44,588 nucleotides of DNA from the IMG/VR virus record IMGVR_UViG_3300021963_000222, positions 1 to 44,588 of that record. One strand, given 5' to 3'. Below, one piece after another: positions 25,401 to 33,576 of the stretch. Every line of letters begins with the position of its first letter. Position 1 is the stretch's first letter. Source of the stretch: a virus. The notes below the pieces were generated by a model. That model searched no databases. It saw nothing but the letters and a program-made list of their open reading frames with translations, and was not told the DNA's origin. The translations under genes were made by a program, and so were the position numbers.

Positions 25401-26000
25401 AATGGTGTCCTCGTCAGTAAAATAAGAAATTCCTGCGTCAGTTAGAGCAGCAAGATACTGGGTCTCTGTTATATCGTTTCTTCCCCTTAGATTCTGGTCA
25501 AAAAAGATTTTTTGTTCATCTGTTACCGTATTGGCAATTAACCTTTTAACCACAATTCTATCGGCGGAATCTGGGATTTGCCCGGTTACATCGATGTTGA
25601 TGTAAAGAAGAGGGGTTAAAAAATTCTCAAAAAACCAGTTGTCTTTAACTGCAAAAGTGCTAGGAACTGGAAGTCCAACCATCGGAGCAGGGTCCCTAAG
25701 GGGTTCTGCTTTAAAGATCGGTGAGTATGTTCCATCGGGATTTCTAATTGTAGAGAAGTTATTCCCTAGACCTGCCAGAGCTTCTATGTTGCTATCAAGT
25801 CTTTGAATTTGGGCTCTTAGGTATCCATATGCTGGAATACTAGCTGTGCTTGGAAATCCGAACTCGTCCAGAAGTTGAATTTCCACATTGTCGTTGGTGG
25901 AAGTTGCAACCTGGTTAAGGCCATTAATGATTTCTAAAGCATTCTTCTGGAGCCTTAAAAACTGAGCTACTAAAGAACTTATAGAATTTTGTGTATACAT
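22407..26000 (-). CDS. large virion structural protein with coiled coil and FN3-like segment, 1197 aa
   Basis: I do not recognise the family. The first ~60 residues are helical (MYTQNSISSLVAQFLRLQKN...), followed by a beta-rich domain to ~390. A helical coiled-coil section comes next at ~420-500 (Ala/Gln/Ser-rich, LDQKIASKSALQSEINQLD). A fibronectin-III-like or tail-tip-like section (~505-660) follows, with FVVQYRYLSESG, FSDWNEYKTEV and KGEKVEIRIKSLSEAGWP. A second short coiled coil near 740 (LLQKIQELQDQISSLQAAVE) leads into a beta C-terminus with glycine-triplet insertions (GGITGSTGSY). Such a helix-beta alternation suits a long baseplate-attached fibre or tail-tip protein. Virion location is inferred from composition and neighbours. 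Confidence 0.68.
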   Translation of the reverse strand: MYTQNSISSLVAQFLRLQKNALEIINGLNQVATSTNDNVEIQLLDEFGFPSTASIPAYGYLRAQIQRLDSNIEALAGLGNNFSTIRNPDGTYSPIFKAEPLRDPAPMVGLPVPSTFAVKDNWFFENFLTPLLYINIDVTGQIPDSADRIVVKRLIANTVTDEQKIFFDQNLRGRNDITETQYLAALTDAGISYFTDEDTIPLPLRSIVYVGNFSVLQIFDDVVSTTDANNQTVQETRRNYRLDTLNYTDTTSGVIDGKTVAVNDYLLTKDGSTYQVVSVNVNSTTVQLRRINGYQPVQIGPDTLSFSSSNLGQRFIQVNIGYNERQGIFFKKVDDNFNIVSSTWSTGIVFFSNQLLINTTAGIQTLEQYYLSSVSDLGQMFLGAAKEKMVPAYEGLVPNPPVLSATNFKVVQVNQQLTAGTAKATLDQKIASKSALQSEINQLDVAIAQTRSAQSQITTSSISTASLSNVVSTTPPVTESSTLQAKIDSLTQQRVQKQQLLSSLIQDITTLTESNPTLFEAPKYRVRGFWAIPDPALSTKTGPQQVVQFVVQYRYLSESGAANPIVQTPYVDNNGQTKTGAFSDWNEYKTEVRKKVYDANKGVYVWAPEATADANVPNINQLDIPITKGEKVEIRIKSLSEAGWPQNPLSSEFSESAIVIFPADLTVQSSATSAVSNASDAAVLAVQQNLQSLGINGLLAKQTTVGSTTYYLDAASVLSGFISPNGQPVSLLQKIQELQDQISSLQAAVEKSVGTLEVYIVLIDGTARKLTPGSTNSLPPVIYNQIYSNATTSDAGKISSSIYQIRIVNPSAGLLELSSALPGGLNTLAGVQSTTYSKPAGYDENLRYGEIPISITSLNASNIIPVGSQTATITSFQLLQQAPPYMSANENGQFIYPRWKSVGLDTSYYNAEVTPSGSYNYLGTLDTTTGYYLPLNNSAVVPFAPSSTAPTYSNGGLNGGVWSGGITGSTGSYVGIGNGYIAEFCISKDHPALANGNPNSTTSVFTQLITPDFSNGTVVYPYFRHSDYFYVDTRSTNFATQLGWSPVESTFATGPTASRSDAMYPNKLGFTENDRYLIGKYTCGGYLFLGPPTASTIQVEGSTALASRYVQQGEANAINVPLIFQFRATDYLGYIGGYNLDGNPSNITYQKKIGVDIQVRNTAPFSFDLVATGSFKQETLAGYGSTSNAGATTGAVN

Positions 26001-26016
26001 CTTTTACTTTGGAATT

Positions 26017-28215
26017 TTAAGAATTATTTGTTAAGCTACTACCTATCATATCAACCTGGAAGGTTAAGTTTTCAGAATTTATACAAACAATATCAATCAC
26101 TGGTTTATAATCTTGTGCAGCAAACTGAGAATCCACTAGAGAAACTATTACGGTTGAATATGGAACTCTCGAAGGTGAAGACAAAGGATATAGTCCAGTG
26201 GAGTTTGTTAGGAAGGTAACGCTATAGTCTCCGGGGATAATCTGATCTCCGAAAGAGAATCTATAAACTTGTCCTCTTCTCCATTGAACATCGGTGTCTT
26301 TTAGTCTGATCACCAAATCTGAATTTAGAGTAATTGGGGTTCCGTTATTAATGTGCTTGGTGTAGTTTCCGTAAGGTCTTAGATTTATAACATTGGAGGA
26401 AGTTGTGGAGAGAGTGACAACCCCTTCATCGTTTCCGATATTGTAGTCCTGGCTGTCATTGATAATTATCAGTTCGTTTGGGATGCTTCTATCTACAATT
26501 ATACCGGGGCCCTGTTTAACTAGATTTAGATTGTAAGAGATTTCAACGCTTGTCTCTCCGTTAATCAAAGCTCTAATCAGTTCATAGTTCTGATTGATCA
26601 GACCCATAATTCCCTGGGTATTGTTAAAGATTGCTTGGTTAGCTGCTAAAGAAGATTCTATGCCATTGATTCTTCGGTCTAAGTTGAAAACTGTATCTGA
26701 CGTGAAAGCAAGATTTTCTAGATTGTTAACCCTCTGTTCCAGAGTAGCATAAATAGATGCTGTGTTGTTCAGAGTCGCAGAAGCATCCTGCAAAACGTTC
26801 ATGGAGTCCATAAACATGCTCAGAGAGAAAGGAGAATAGTCGTTGATTGCCTGTTCTACCCCCGTCTGATCTATATCTACGTCAAACTTAAGATTTATCT
26901 TGAATCCGTATGAGTTACCGTTTAGTTTGGTAACGATATTTGGCTTGTATTTCTGAAGGGTTGGAATCCCGTAAATGCTAGCACCTTGGTCTTGGATGTC
27001 ATCTAGGAATAGAACTCCATATAAATTCGTAGCAGAATCCGCAGGAATTGCTGGGTCATACACATCATAATAGATTAGGACCGCGTTAAATTCAAAATCT
27101 TGAGCTGCCGAAGTTGAATTGAATTCCTCTATTGTAGAAATTGACGGATCAGAAACAATCTGCTGATAAGAATCTGGATCGAAATCAATTCCGACAGAAT
27201 CTAGCTTAGTTCTAACGTAAGTCTGAGAACTAGCATCGAATGTCTTAGTAAGAATATATGCAGTTGGGTCAGTAAAAGTAGAATCTGTGAAATATGTATT
27301 TGCAAGTGCTCTCGGGGAATACCAGTTTCCCGCTCCGGTAGATCCATCATATGTCCAAGTATAAGAAGCAGTAGGAGCTCCAATAACATCATCATCAAAG
27401 ATTGCTAGATTGGTTAGTCCGCTTGGGTTTAATTCATCATATGCTCTTCCTTGGAGATATTCATCGTTAAGAGGATCTGCTGGGTTATTTGTCCAGGAAT
27501 AGTCGGGATAGTAGTTGATGTCCAAGTTATTCTTAAAAAGAACCGTAGGGGTATTTCCGTCTTTAGTTGGAACATAAACATAGACCTCGGAATAAGTGTT
27601 GTTGTTATTTTTAACCGAATTTACAATATCTAGATTCCCAATGTATTGTACAACTCTATTATAAGTTGACCCGGTAAGTCCATAAGATCCGGTAGTCCCT
27701 GCAACAGGATCCCCTTCCACCCATCTGATCTCATTAACAGGAAGGTCATCTACTATAGTGACGTTGGTCTGGTTTAGCAATGATGAAACCTGGGTTGAAT
27801 TTGCTTGCTGATATCTAATTCCTCCTATCTCCTTCAGCCATTTGAAGAAAACTCTTTCCGCCACTGTCTGTTTAAGAGAAGAATCATAGTCAGTTGCACT
27901 TAGAATGGTGGACTCGAGGTTTAAGCAATAGCTTTGAAAACTCTGAGAAAAATTTATGTTCTGGTTTGAGGTGATTATTTGATCTGCTCCACTTGCATAG
28001 TCGATAAAAGCACTATCAGGAGCATTCAACTTAAGTGAATTTCCTAAAGGATCTCCGTTGTTGATTGGAGGGATATTAAGAAGAGCAAACTTAGAGAACT
28101 TAAATTTGTTGACTGAGTTATTAAAGGTGAAAGATAAATCCTCGGCAGAAGAGGAGAAGGAATAAAATGTTCCTCCTTGTACCTGCAGTGGTCTTATAAA
28201 AGGGGTTGTAGCCAT
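26017..28215 (-). CDS. virion structural protein with central coiled coil, 732 aa
   Basis: The family is not recognised. Residues 1-~480 form a beta-rich region with a mini glycine insertion (AGTTGSYGLTGSTYN near 173-187). A short coiled coil follows (~495-545; LEQRVNNLENLAFTSD, LDRRINGIESSLAANQ) that probably trimerises the protein. A beta C-terminal domain (~570-732) includes YRFSFGDQIIPGDYSVTF. This layout of head, coiled coil and tip is typical of tail fibres or spikes. It sits between the 298-aa spike-like gene and the 1197-aa gene in the same transcription unit, with only 16-17-nt gaps on both sides. A virion role is likely; a specific one cannot be named. Confidence 0.66.
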   Translation of the reverse strand: MATTPFIRPLQVQGGTFYSFSSSAEDLSFTFNNSVNKFKFSKFALLNIPPINNGDPLGNSLKLNAPDSAFIDYASGADQIITSNQNINFSQSFQSYCLNLESTILSATDYDSSLKQTVAERVFFKWLKEIGGIRYQQANSTQVSSLLNQTNVTIVDDLPVNEIRWVEGDPVAGTTGSYGLTGSTYNRVVQYIGNLDIVNSVKNNNNTYSEVYVYVPTKDGNTPTVLFKNNLDINYYPDYSWTNNPADPLNDEYLQGRAYDELNPSGLTNLAIFDDDVIGAPTASYTWTYDGSTGAGNWYSPRALANTYFTDSTFTDPTAYILTKTFDASSQTYVRTKLDSVGIDFDPDSYQQIVSDPSISTIEEFNSTSAAQDFEFNAVLIYYDVYDPAIPADSATNLYGVLFLDDIQDQGASIYGIPTLQKYKPNIVTKLNGNSYGFKINLKFDVDIDQTGVEQAINDYSPFSLSMFMDSMNVLQDASATLNNTASIYATLEQRVNNLENLAFTSDTVFNLDRRINGIESSLAANQAIFNNTQGIMGLINQNYELIRALINGETSVEISYNLNLVKQGPGIIVDRSIPNELIIINDSQDYNIGNDEGVVTLSTTSSNVINLRPYGNYTKHINNGTPITLNSDLVIRLKDTDVQWRRGQVYRFSFGDQIIPGDYSVTFLTNSTGLYPLSSPSRVPYSTVIVSLVDSQFAAQDYKPVIDIVCINSENLTFQVDMIGSSLTNNS

Positions 28216-28231
28216 CTATAGCTTTTTAGTT

Positions 28232-29128
28232 TTATATTGTTACGTTAGTTCCGGAAAGAACGATCCAAGATCCCGCTTGAGTTGTTTGGCCTTGAGCAAC
28301 TCTTGGCTCCCACTGAAGGTGAACTGCAGCTTGATATTGGCTATTTTGATTTACTACAATCCCACCTGTTGCATAGTTTCCATAAGTTGTAGTTGTATTA
28401 AATCCAGTATAGTAGGTGGTTGAAGACCCTTGGATACCCGTGTAGATATAACCAGTAGATCCGCTTGTGTTAACGATTCTAAGTCTAAATCCTGCGGGAA
28501 GATTAGCAGCTGTTCCTCCACTTCCTCCTACTACGGACATATAGAATCCAGTAGGACCACAGTTTGCATAAATAACATCCTCTAGTCCAGTAATAGCATA
28601 AGGAGAATCAATAGAAGTTAAATATCCTCCACCACCTAGAGTTGTGGAAGAAGGGAAAGCTTGACCTGCAGTAGCTCCAGAAACATAAGTTGTGTTCGTG
28701 CTAGTCATATTTCCCAAAGGACCTAGAACTACTGATCCGTTTAGATTGGCTGTTCCGTTGAATGAAGCAGTAGCTCCAAATGTAGAAATTCCAGTTTGAG
28801 CAAGAGTCCCATTAATTGTAGTTAGGCCGCTTGAGGTAAACGTAGTTGTACTAACATCTGTGAAAGATCCCGCTCCACTAGCCAGGATTCTAGCAGTAAA
28901 AGATCCAGAAGCTGGAACTTGAATCTGGTTGAAATATCCTGTTTTAGCATAAATAGATCCGGTTGTAGCATTCGAAAGATTCAAAATACCATTATTGGTG
29001 TCGATTCCAAAAGTGCTTACATACCCATTAATCCAGTTTTCTAGAATAAGGAAATTAGAGTTGATAGTTATTCTGGATGCCGAGATGGAATCTGATCCTA
29101 GAATTGATGTTGTGCTTACTGTTGCCAT
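28232..29128 (-). CDS. probable fibre or spike protein, 298 aa
   Basis: This protein is almost free of charge and rich in Ser, Thr, Gly and Asn. The N-terminus (ILGSDSISASRITINSNF) resembles the short docking segment of the two collagen-like fibres, which also end in N-x-NF. Residues ~45-150 are short repeating strands (TTTFTSSGLTTINGTL, ISTFGATASFNGTANLNGS) typical of a beta-helical or intertwined trimeric shaft. The C-terminal ~120 residues look like a globular tip (GFRLRIVNTSGSTG, AAVHLQWEPR, GSWIVLSGT). The probable role is a short tail fibre or head decoration, and the exact one is uncertain. It is the first gene on this side of the divergent gap facing phoH, so its promoter should lie at 29129-29247. 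Confidence 0.66.
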   Translation of the reverse strand: MATVSTTSILGSDSISASRITINSNFLILENWINGYVSTFGIDTNNGILNLSNATTGSIYAKTGYFNQIQVPASGSFTARILASGAGSFTDVSTTTFTSSGLTTINGTLAQTGISTFGATASFNGTANLNGSVVLGPLGNMTSTNTTYVSGATAGQAFPSSTTLGGGGYLTSIDSPYAITGLEDVIYANCGPTGFYMSVVGGSGGTAANLPAGFRLRIVNTSGSTGYIYTGIQGSSTTYYTGFNTTTTYGNYATGGIVVNQNSQYQAAVHLQWEPRVAQGQTTQAGSWIVLSGTNVTI

Positions 29129-29247
29129 TTTTTTATTTTATTTGTTTCTGGTGTTATATTTTATACTTCTTATATATCAATGATCAAATTGAGACTAAAA
29201 ATTTAATTACGGAAGTGAGGTAAATATATAAGAGGAGACTTACAACA
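29129..29247. promoter_or_regulatory. divergent intergenic region between the 298-aa spike gene and phoH
   Basis: This 119-bp AT-rich gap separates divergent genes and must carry starts for both. For the minus strand, TATAAAATA (plus 29157-29165) lies 29 nt before the ATG and is one inserted base away from the T4 late promoter box TATAAATA. For the plus strand, TAAATATATA (29221-29230) precedes the phoH ribosome site closely, so its promoter is more likely upstream near 29170-29200. No sigma factor gene is available here to test the late-promoter idea. Confidence 0.35.
29231..29237 (+). promoter_or_regulatory. Shine-Dalgarno-like site of phoH
   Basis: AGAGGAG lies 10 nt before the phoH ATG. 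It stands out because most other starts in the window have only A/T-rich sequence upstream. The spacing is slightly long. Confidence 0.5.
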
Positions 29248-29943
29248 ATGGATCAAAACAATACACAAGAAGCAAGGAAAAAAAACTCGGAGAGAAGAAA
29301 GCCAAAAAATGAGATTACTTTTTCCCTTTCTCTCAACGACGAACAAAAAGCTGCTAAAGCTCTAGTTCTTGAAAACGAGATTACTCTATTAAAAGGGCAA
29401 GCAGGATCAGGTAAAACTCTATTAGCCTGCCAGATCGCTCTAGACATGTTCTTCAACAGAAAAATTGAAAAAATCATTATCACCAGACCTGTTGTTGATG
29501 CAGCAAATCCTATGGGATTTCTACCTGGGGACATCAAAGCCAAGATGGACCCATGGTTGGCTCCAATCTACGCCAATCTCTACATGCTATACAACAAAGC
29601 TGCAGTAGATAAGATGATTGAAAACCAAGACATTGAAATCATCCCATTTACTTTCGTTAGAGGTAGAACTTTCGTAGATGCCTGTGTTATTGTGGACGAA
29701 TGCCAGAACGTTAGCACTAAGCAAACGGAAATGATCATTGGAAGACTCGGGATAAACTCTAAAATGATGTTCTGTGGAGACACTTCTCAGATAGATTTAA
29801 AAACCAAGAAAGAATCCGGGATCGACTTCTTTAAAATTCTAGAAGCAAGGGTTCCCGGGGTTAAGGTAATTACTCTGCTAAAGAACCACAGAAATCCTAT
29901 CGTCCCACTAATTCTAAAAGTTTACGAGGAATACGAAAGTTAA
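29248..29943 (+). CDS. phoH: PhoH-like ATPase
   Basis: This 231-aa P-loop ATPase is of the PhoH family and is common in phages. Walker A is GQAGSGKT (50-57) and Walker B is CVIVDEC (146-152, Asp150 and Glu151). A conserved TRPVVDAANPMGFLPGD stretch (79-95) and a sensor region FCGDTSQIDL (175-184) complete the family pattern. PhoH proteins resemble the N-terminal half of SF1 helicases and have been linked to RNA metabolism; the phage role is unsettled. The first ~22 residues are a polar tail. It is the only plus-strand gene here and sits inside the tail gene block. Its TAA and the stop of the converging 1206-aa gene overlap in a single TTAA. An AGAGGAG site precedes its ATG. Confidence 0.93.
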   Translation: MDQNNTQEARKKNSERRKPKNEITFSLSLNDEQKAAKALVLENEITLLKGQAGSGKTLLACQIALDMFFNRKIEKIIITRPVVDAANPMGFLPGDIKAKMDPWLAPIYANLYMLYNKAAVDKMIENQDIEIIPFTFVRGRTFVDACVIVDECQNVSTKQTEMIIGRLGINSKMMFCGDTSQIDLKTKKESGIDFFKILEARVPGVKVITLLKNHRNPIVPLILKVYEEYES

Positions 29944-32900
29944 TTCCCACTAAATGTGTCGTATGGGTCATCTGGTACAACCAGTCCAGATCCAAATGGC
30001 GGTCTAGTATCTTTCAGAATCTGAGCCTGCTGTTCAAGTAAGCTCTTACTTAATCTATATGAAGAATTTTTCTCTAGTGGAATTTCTGGAGGATATCCAT
30101 AATCCACTGAATTTACAAATTCTGGGTTCGGATCCGATGCAGAAGCAACCGACTGATTAACAACCTTAATGAATGCGGGCTTTGTAATCAAATATACGTT
30201 TCCAGCAGAGTCTTCCACTGAATTTTGAATGGTATAATATCCAGCTTCTGTAAAAGTGTAAATGAAATAAGGAATAGATTTAACGTCTAGAATTACAGTG
30301 TCACTCTTTGCATCCTTTAAAATCCATCTATTGTTTTGCTTTCCAAATATCTGAGATGCATAGTTGCTAAAGAAGACGGTCGAAAGCATCGGAACTAGAA
30401 GGTCTCCTTCTGAATTGCTCACGTCTGCCCACGTCCAAGCTCCTGATCCCGCACGGGAAATAATGTTTCCTAGATCTATCCCTGTTCCAGGAATGTATTG
30501 AGGAATCAATGCAGTGAAAGAATTGTCTATTGTGGATAAAGCAACAGGAAGAGCTGTGGGCCCGGTTGATCCTATTCTATATCCTCCTGTCAAGAGATTA
30601 TCCTCCCTGTCAAGAGAAAGTCTGATATGACCGGTCCCTCCGACATAAATAGATCCGTTTAATCCGCCGCTAGGATTAACCTTATAGATATTATTAGAAG
30701 CAGTTCCTCCTTGTGAGAAGAAAGAATAAAATCTCTGTCTTTCTCTTCCCACTTCAAGATCGTCCATTCCCAAAGAAGTAGAATTTAGATCCACAGGGAG
30801 AACTTTATTTGAGTAGATTTGAGTCAAAGACTCGGAAGGGGTAATCTCAGCAGTTAAAATGCTGTATCCATTATAATCAACTTCTTCTGAGATTGAATAA
30901 GACCCAAAAGACCCAGTTCCAGAATAGAAAGTAGCCCAGTAATATTTTCCATCTAAATAAGCAGAATCAATTCCTTGATACTGATCTACGGGAGCACTAT
31001 TGGTCTGAATAAAATTATAGGAACTAAGAGAGGGGGTGTAGCTAGAAACCAAATAGAAAGGAGAATTTGATCCTGTTGTTCCACCGATCAAAGTAGATCC
31101 TATAAAGTTAAAAGAATACGTATCCGAGGTTCCGGTAATCAAATAAGTTAAAGTTCCTTGATCCTTCTGAACAGAATTAAATATTACATTTCCACCTGTT
31201 CCTGAGGTGACTTGAGTCTTTAGCAATTCCAATTCAGTCCCAAGAGAAATCCAAAATCCTCCCTTTAAATAAGAAGGTCCGGTAGGGCAAGAGGAGAACA
31301 GAAATCCGGAGGTAGACGGAAGATCTAAATCTCTCCCATAATCGTCCTTGTATGTTGAAATTCCTCCCTCCAAAGTTCCAACTATTTCAACTTCATAGTC
31401 AGAAACAGAAAGAGAAAGAGTTGAGCCGTATAATATTGTGTCTATTGAAGTGGAAGAAGAATTTGGGTTATATCCAGAGCTAGCTCCAGGGAATATTCTA
31501 AAATCCTTAACTCTGTATGAAGATCCAAGAGCACCCGTCACGCCAAAGTTTATTCCTCCATAGGAAGACTCACTTCCTATGTTCTTATCAATTTCCATTA
31601 AGAAAATAGATGTCTTGAGATCGTTAACAACCGAAGTATCTGGGACGAATGGACCAGTGGCTGGGATAGCTTGTGTTCCGTCGTAGATCCAAGGGTAAGT
31701 GTATGGACTTCCTGTTATTCCTGGGGTTTGGATGTTAGAGAATCCGATAGGGCCACCAGTTGGTCCTGTCATACCTCCTGCTCCCGGATATGTCGAAGAG
31801 TAAATTAATCCTCCAATCTCAATGTATCCCTTGTAAGTTCCTAGAACATATAGAGATTTTTCGTCGGTCGAGGTCTGAACATCATGAACTTCAGTTTCTA
31901 AACCTCTAATGGTCAGAACGTCTTGAACTTGTCCAGCTTTATTATAGTAGGAGACAAATCCGAAAGACTGACCTGCCCAAGGCTGATAAAAAGAATATGT
32001 TGGGTTTGGGTTAGAAACTATAAGGTCTTCCAGATTATTTTTTAACCCAAAGTAGACGCTTTGATCTGTGCTATATCCTCCGAAGACATATTTTTCATCT
32101 ATGTATGCTGTAGAAGTAATTTTAACATCTCCGGTTCCCCCGGTTATTCCATCTACCCAGGTAGCATCCTGTAAGGACTGGGCAGTTTGGACTGCGTCAA
32201 AATTAGGGATTCTACCCAGGTTCCAATAGTCTTGTTCACCCGCTCTTCCATCTGCAATTGCTTTCAAATTAGCTTCCAGGAATAAATTTCTTGGATCTAA
32301 CCCGGGATGCTTATACTGAAGATATGAACTCTGATAGTTTCTCCAGGAAGGATAAGTCCAAGTGTATTTGTTTGCCTTGGGAAGCTTAGCTTCGTCTGTG
32401 GGGAGGGCTTCTGTGGTTGGGGTATAGTCTACAAAATTCCATCCGGTAGTTCCTGCATATTTAGAAGTGGCATAGATGTGGGGAATTGTATAGTCGAAGA
32501 ATCCAATGTTATTCCCGGAAACTAGGATGATGTCGTTTGGATAGAGGACAGTTCCGTTATTAGAGGATTTATCTCCGACCAGCATGATTGAATATACATC
32601 ATCGCTTGGAAGGCTCGAGTTAGAAGAATTGTAGTTGGTTAGAGTGTCCCCATTAAAATAGTAAAAACCAGTTCCTTCTCCCTTTTCAGGATTCCCTGCA
32701 GTAAAAAAGACGTGTCCGTTTGGTCTGCTTTGGACCATCATAATCTCATTAGACAGTAGCCCGGTGAGAGAAGAAGAATCCCAAACATAAAATTTACTTC
32801 CATCCCAATATGCTAACCCTGAATCTGTACCAATCCATAGGTGGCCATTCTCGTCAAAATCTAGAGAGTAAATGGTATCAGAAGGGAGTGAAGTGTTTTT

Positions 32901-33560
32901 GCTGTTCCAGATGTTAGCCTGTTCAACATAAGGTTGTCCACCTAGGAAACTAGAAACTTCCAGAGTTCCGGGAGGAATAATATAAATTCCCTGCGGCGTA
33001 GCTAAATAATATTCATATGTAGATCCCAGAATTCCCTTTGCCTTGATGTCATAAATGTGGGGCCAAATGAAATTTTCGGCTGGTTCGGTCCAAGTAGTTA
33101 AGATCTTGTTGTAGACATAAAGACTTCCTCCGGTTACCCCATAAACTCCAACTGGTCCAGTTCCAGATCCTCCATTCAAAGAGGATATGAATGCTAAAAC
33201 CTCTTCCCCATAAGGTGAAGCATAGATGGTGGGAACATCAACCGCTAGTCCAGTTGCCCCTATAATATCAAAAGGAGTCCAGCTTTGGCCCGTTGCAGCA
33301 TATGGTCCTTGAACGTTGAAAATCAAGGAGCTTGGAAGTGTCGGTATGTATGCACAGCCAACCCATTTGGTGTTGTCCTCGTCTATAGAAATACTTCTAG
33401 TGTCAAGATAGTATGGATTGTTGCTGGGGACAGCAGAATTTAGGTAGTCATAATATGTTAAAATTGTCCCGTCAAATTTGCTGAGATCTCTTCCTACGGC
33501 CCAAACATTGTTGAACCCGTCTAGTTGTGCTTGATTTATATACGCTCCGGTAGATGGCAT
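29940..33560 (-). CDS. virion protein with Reg_prop-type beta-propeller and PKD-like C-terminus, 1206 aa
   Basis: Residues ~205-330 carry repeats of the two-component-regulator propeller type: LPSDTIYSLDFDENGHLWIGT, then GLAYWDGSKFYVWDSSS, then LPSDDVYSIML. Related blade motifs occur at the N-terminus (NNVWAVGRDLSKFDG) and further on (KSLYVLGTYKGYIEIGG). The middle is beta-rich with glycine-triplet insertions (GGMTGPTGG). Near the C-terminus (~1120-1160) the segment FTEAGYYTIQNSVEDSAGN reads like a PKD strand pair. Such propellers are known as sensor domains of Bacteroidota hybrid regulators and in surface proteins, so a ligand- or glycan-binding adhesin in the tail is the best guess. Its stop shares TTAA with phoH. 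Domain type is moderately sure; the target is unknown. Confidence 0.72.
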   Translation of the reverse strand: MPSTGAYINQAQLDGFNNVWAVGRDLSKFDGTILTYYDYLNSAVPSNNPYYLDTRSISIDEDNTKWVGCAYIPTLPSSLIFNVQGPYAATGQSWTPFDIIGATGLAVDVPTIYASPYGEEVLAFISSLNGGSGTGPVGVYGVTGGSLYVYNKILTTWTEPAENFIWPHIYDIKAKGILGSTYEYYLATPQGIYIIPPGTLEVSSFLGGQPYVEQANIWNSKNTSLPSDTIYSLDFDENGHLWIGTDSGLAYWDGSKFYVWDSSSLTGLLSNEIMMVQSRPNGHVFFTAGNPEKGEGTGFYYFNGDTLTNYNSSNSSLPSDDVYSIMLVGDKSSNNGTVLYPNDIILVSGNNIGFFDYTIPHIYATSKYAGTTGWNFVDYTPTTEALPTDEAKLPKANKYTWTYPSWRNYQSSYLQYKHPGLDPRNLFLEANLKAIADGRAGEQDYWNLGRIPNFDAVQTAQSLQDATWVDGITGGTGDVKITSTAYIDEKYVFGGYSTDQSVYFGLKNNLEDLIVSNPNPTYSFYQPWAGQSFGFVSYYNKAGQVQDVLTIRGLETEVHDVQTSTDEKSLYVLGTYKGYIEIGGLIYSSTYPGAGGMTGPTGGPIGFSNIQTPGITGSPYTYPWIYDGTQAIPATGPFVPDTSVVNDLKTSIFLMEIDKNIGSESSYGGINFGVTGALGSSYRVKDFRIFPGASSGYNPNSSSTSIDTILYGSTLSLSVSDYEVEIVGTLEGGISTYKDDYGRDLDLPSTSGFLFSSCPTGPSYLKGGFWISLGTELELLKTQVTSGTGGNVIFNSVQKDQGTLTYLITGTSDTYSFNFIGSTLIGGTTGSNSPFYLVSSYTPSLSSYNFIQTNSAPVDQYQGIDSAYLDGKYYWATFYSGTGSFGSYSISEEVDYNGYSILTAEITPSESLTQIYSNKVLPVDLNSTSLGMDDLEVGRERQRFYSFFSQGGTASNNIYKVNPSGGLNGSIYVGGTGHIRLSLDREDNLLTGGYRIGSTGPTALPVALSTIDNSFTALIPQYIPGTGIDLGNIISRAGSGAWTWADVSNSEGDLLVPMLSTVFFSNYASQIFGKQNNRWILKDAKSDTVILDVKSIPYFIYTFTEAGYYTIQNSVEDSAGNVYLITKPAFIKVVNQSVASASDPNPEFVNSVDYGYPPEIPLEKNSSYRLSKSLLEQQAQILKDTRPPFGSGLVVPDDPYDTFSGN

Positions 33561-33576
33561 TTGTCTTATTTATCTT

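Noticed and set aside
33567-33574. GATAAATA/AATAAATA boxes just before several starts (also near 12807, 35314, 40196) as T4-type late promoters
   Set aside because: They lie 0-10 nt from the ATG, too close for a -10 box, and two of them are made of the upstream gene's last codons and stop.
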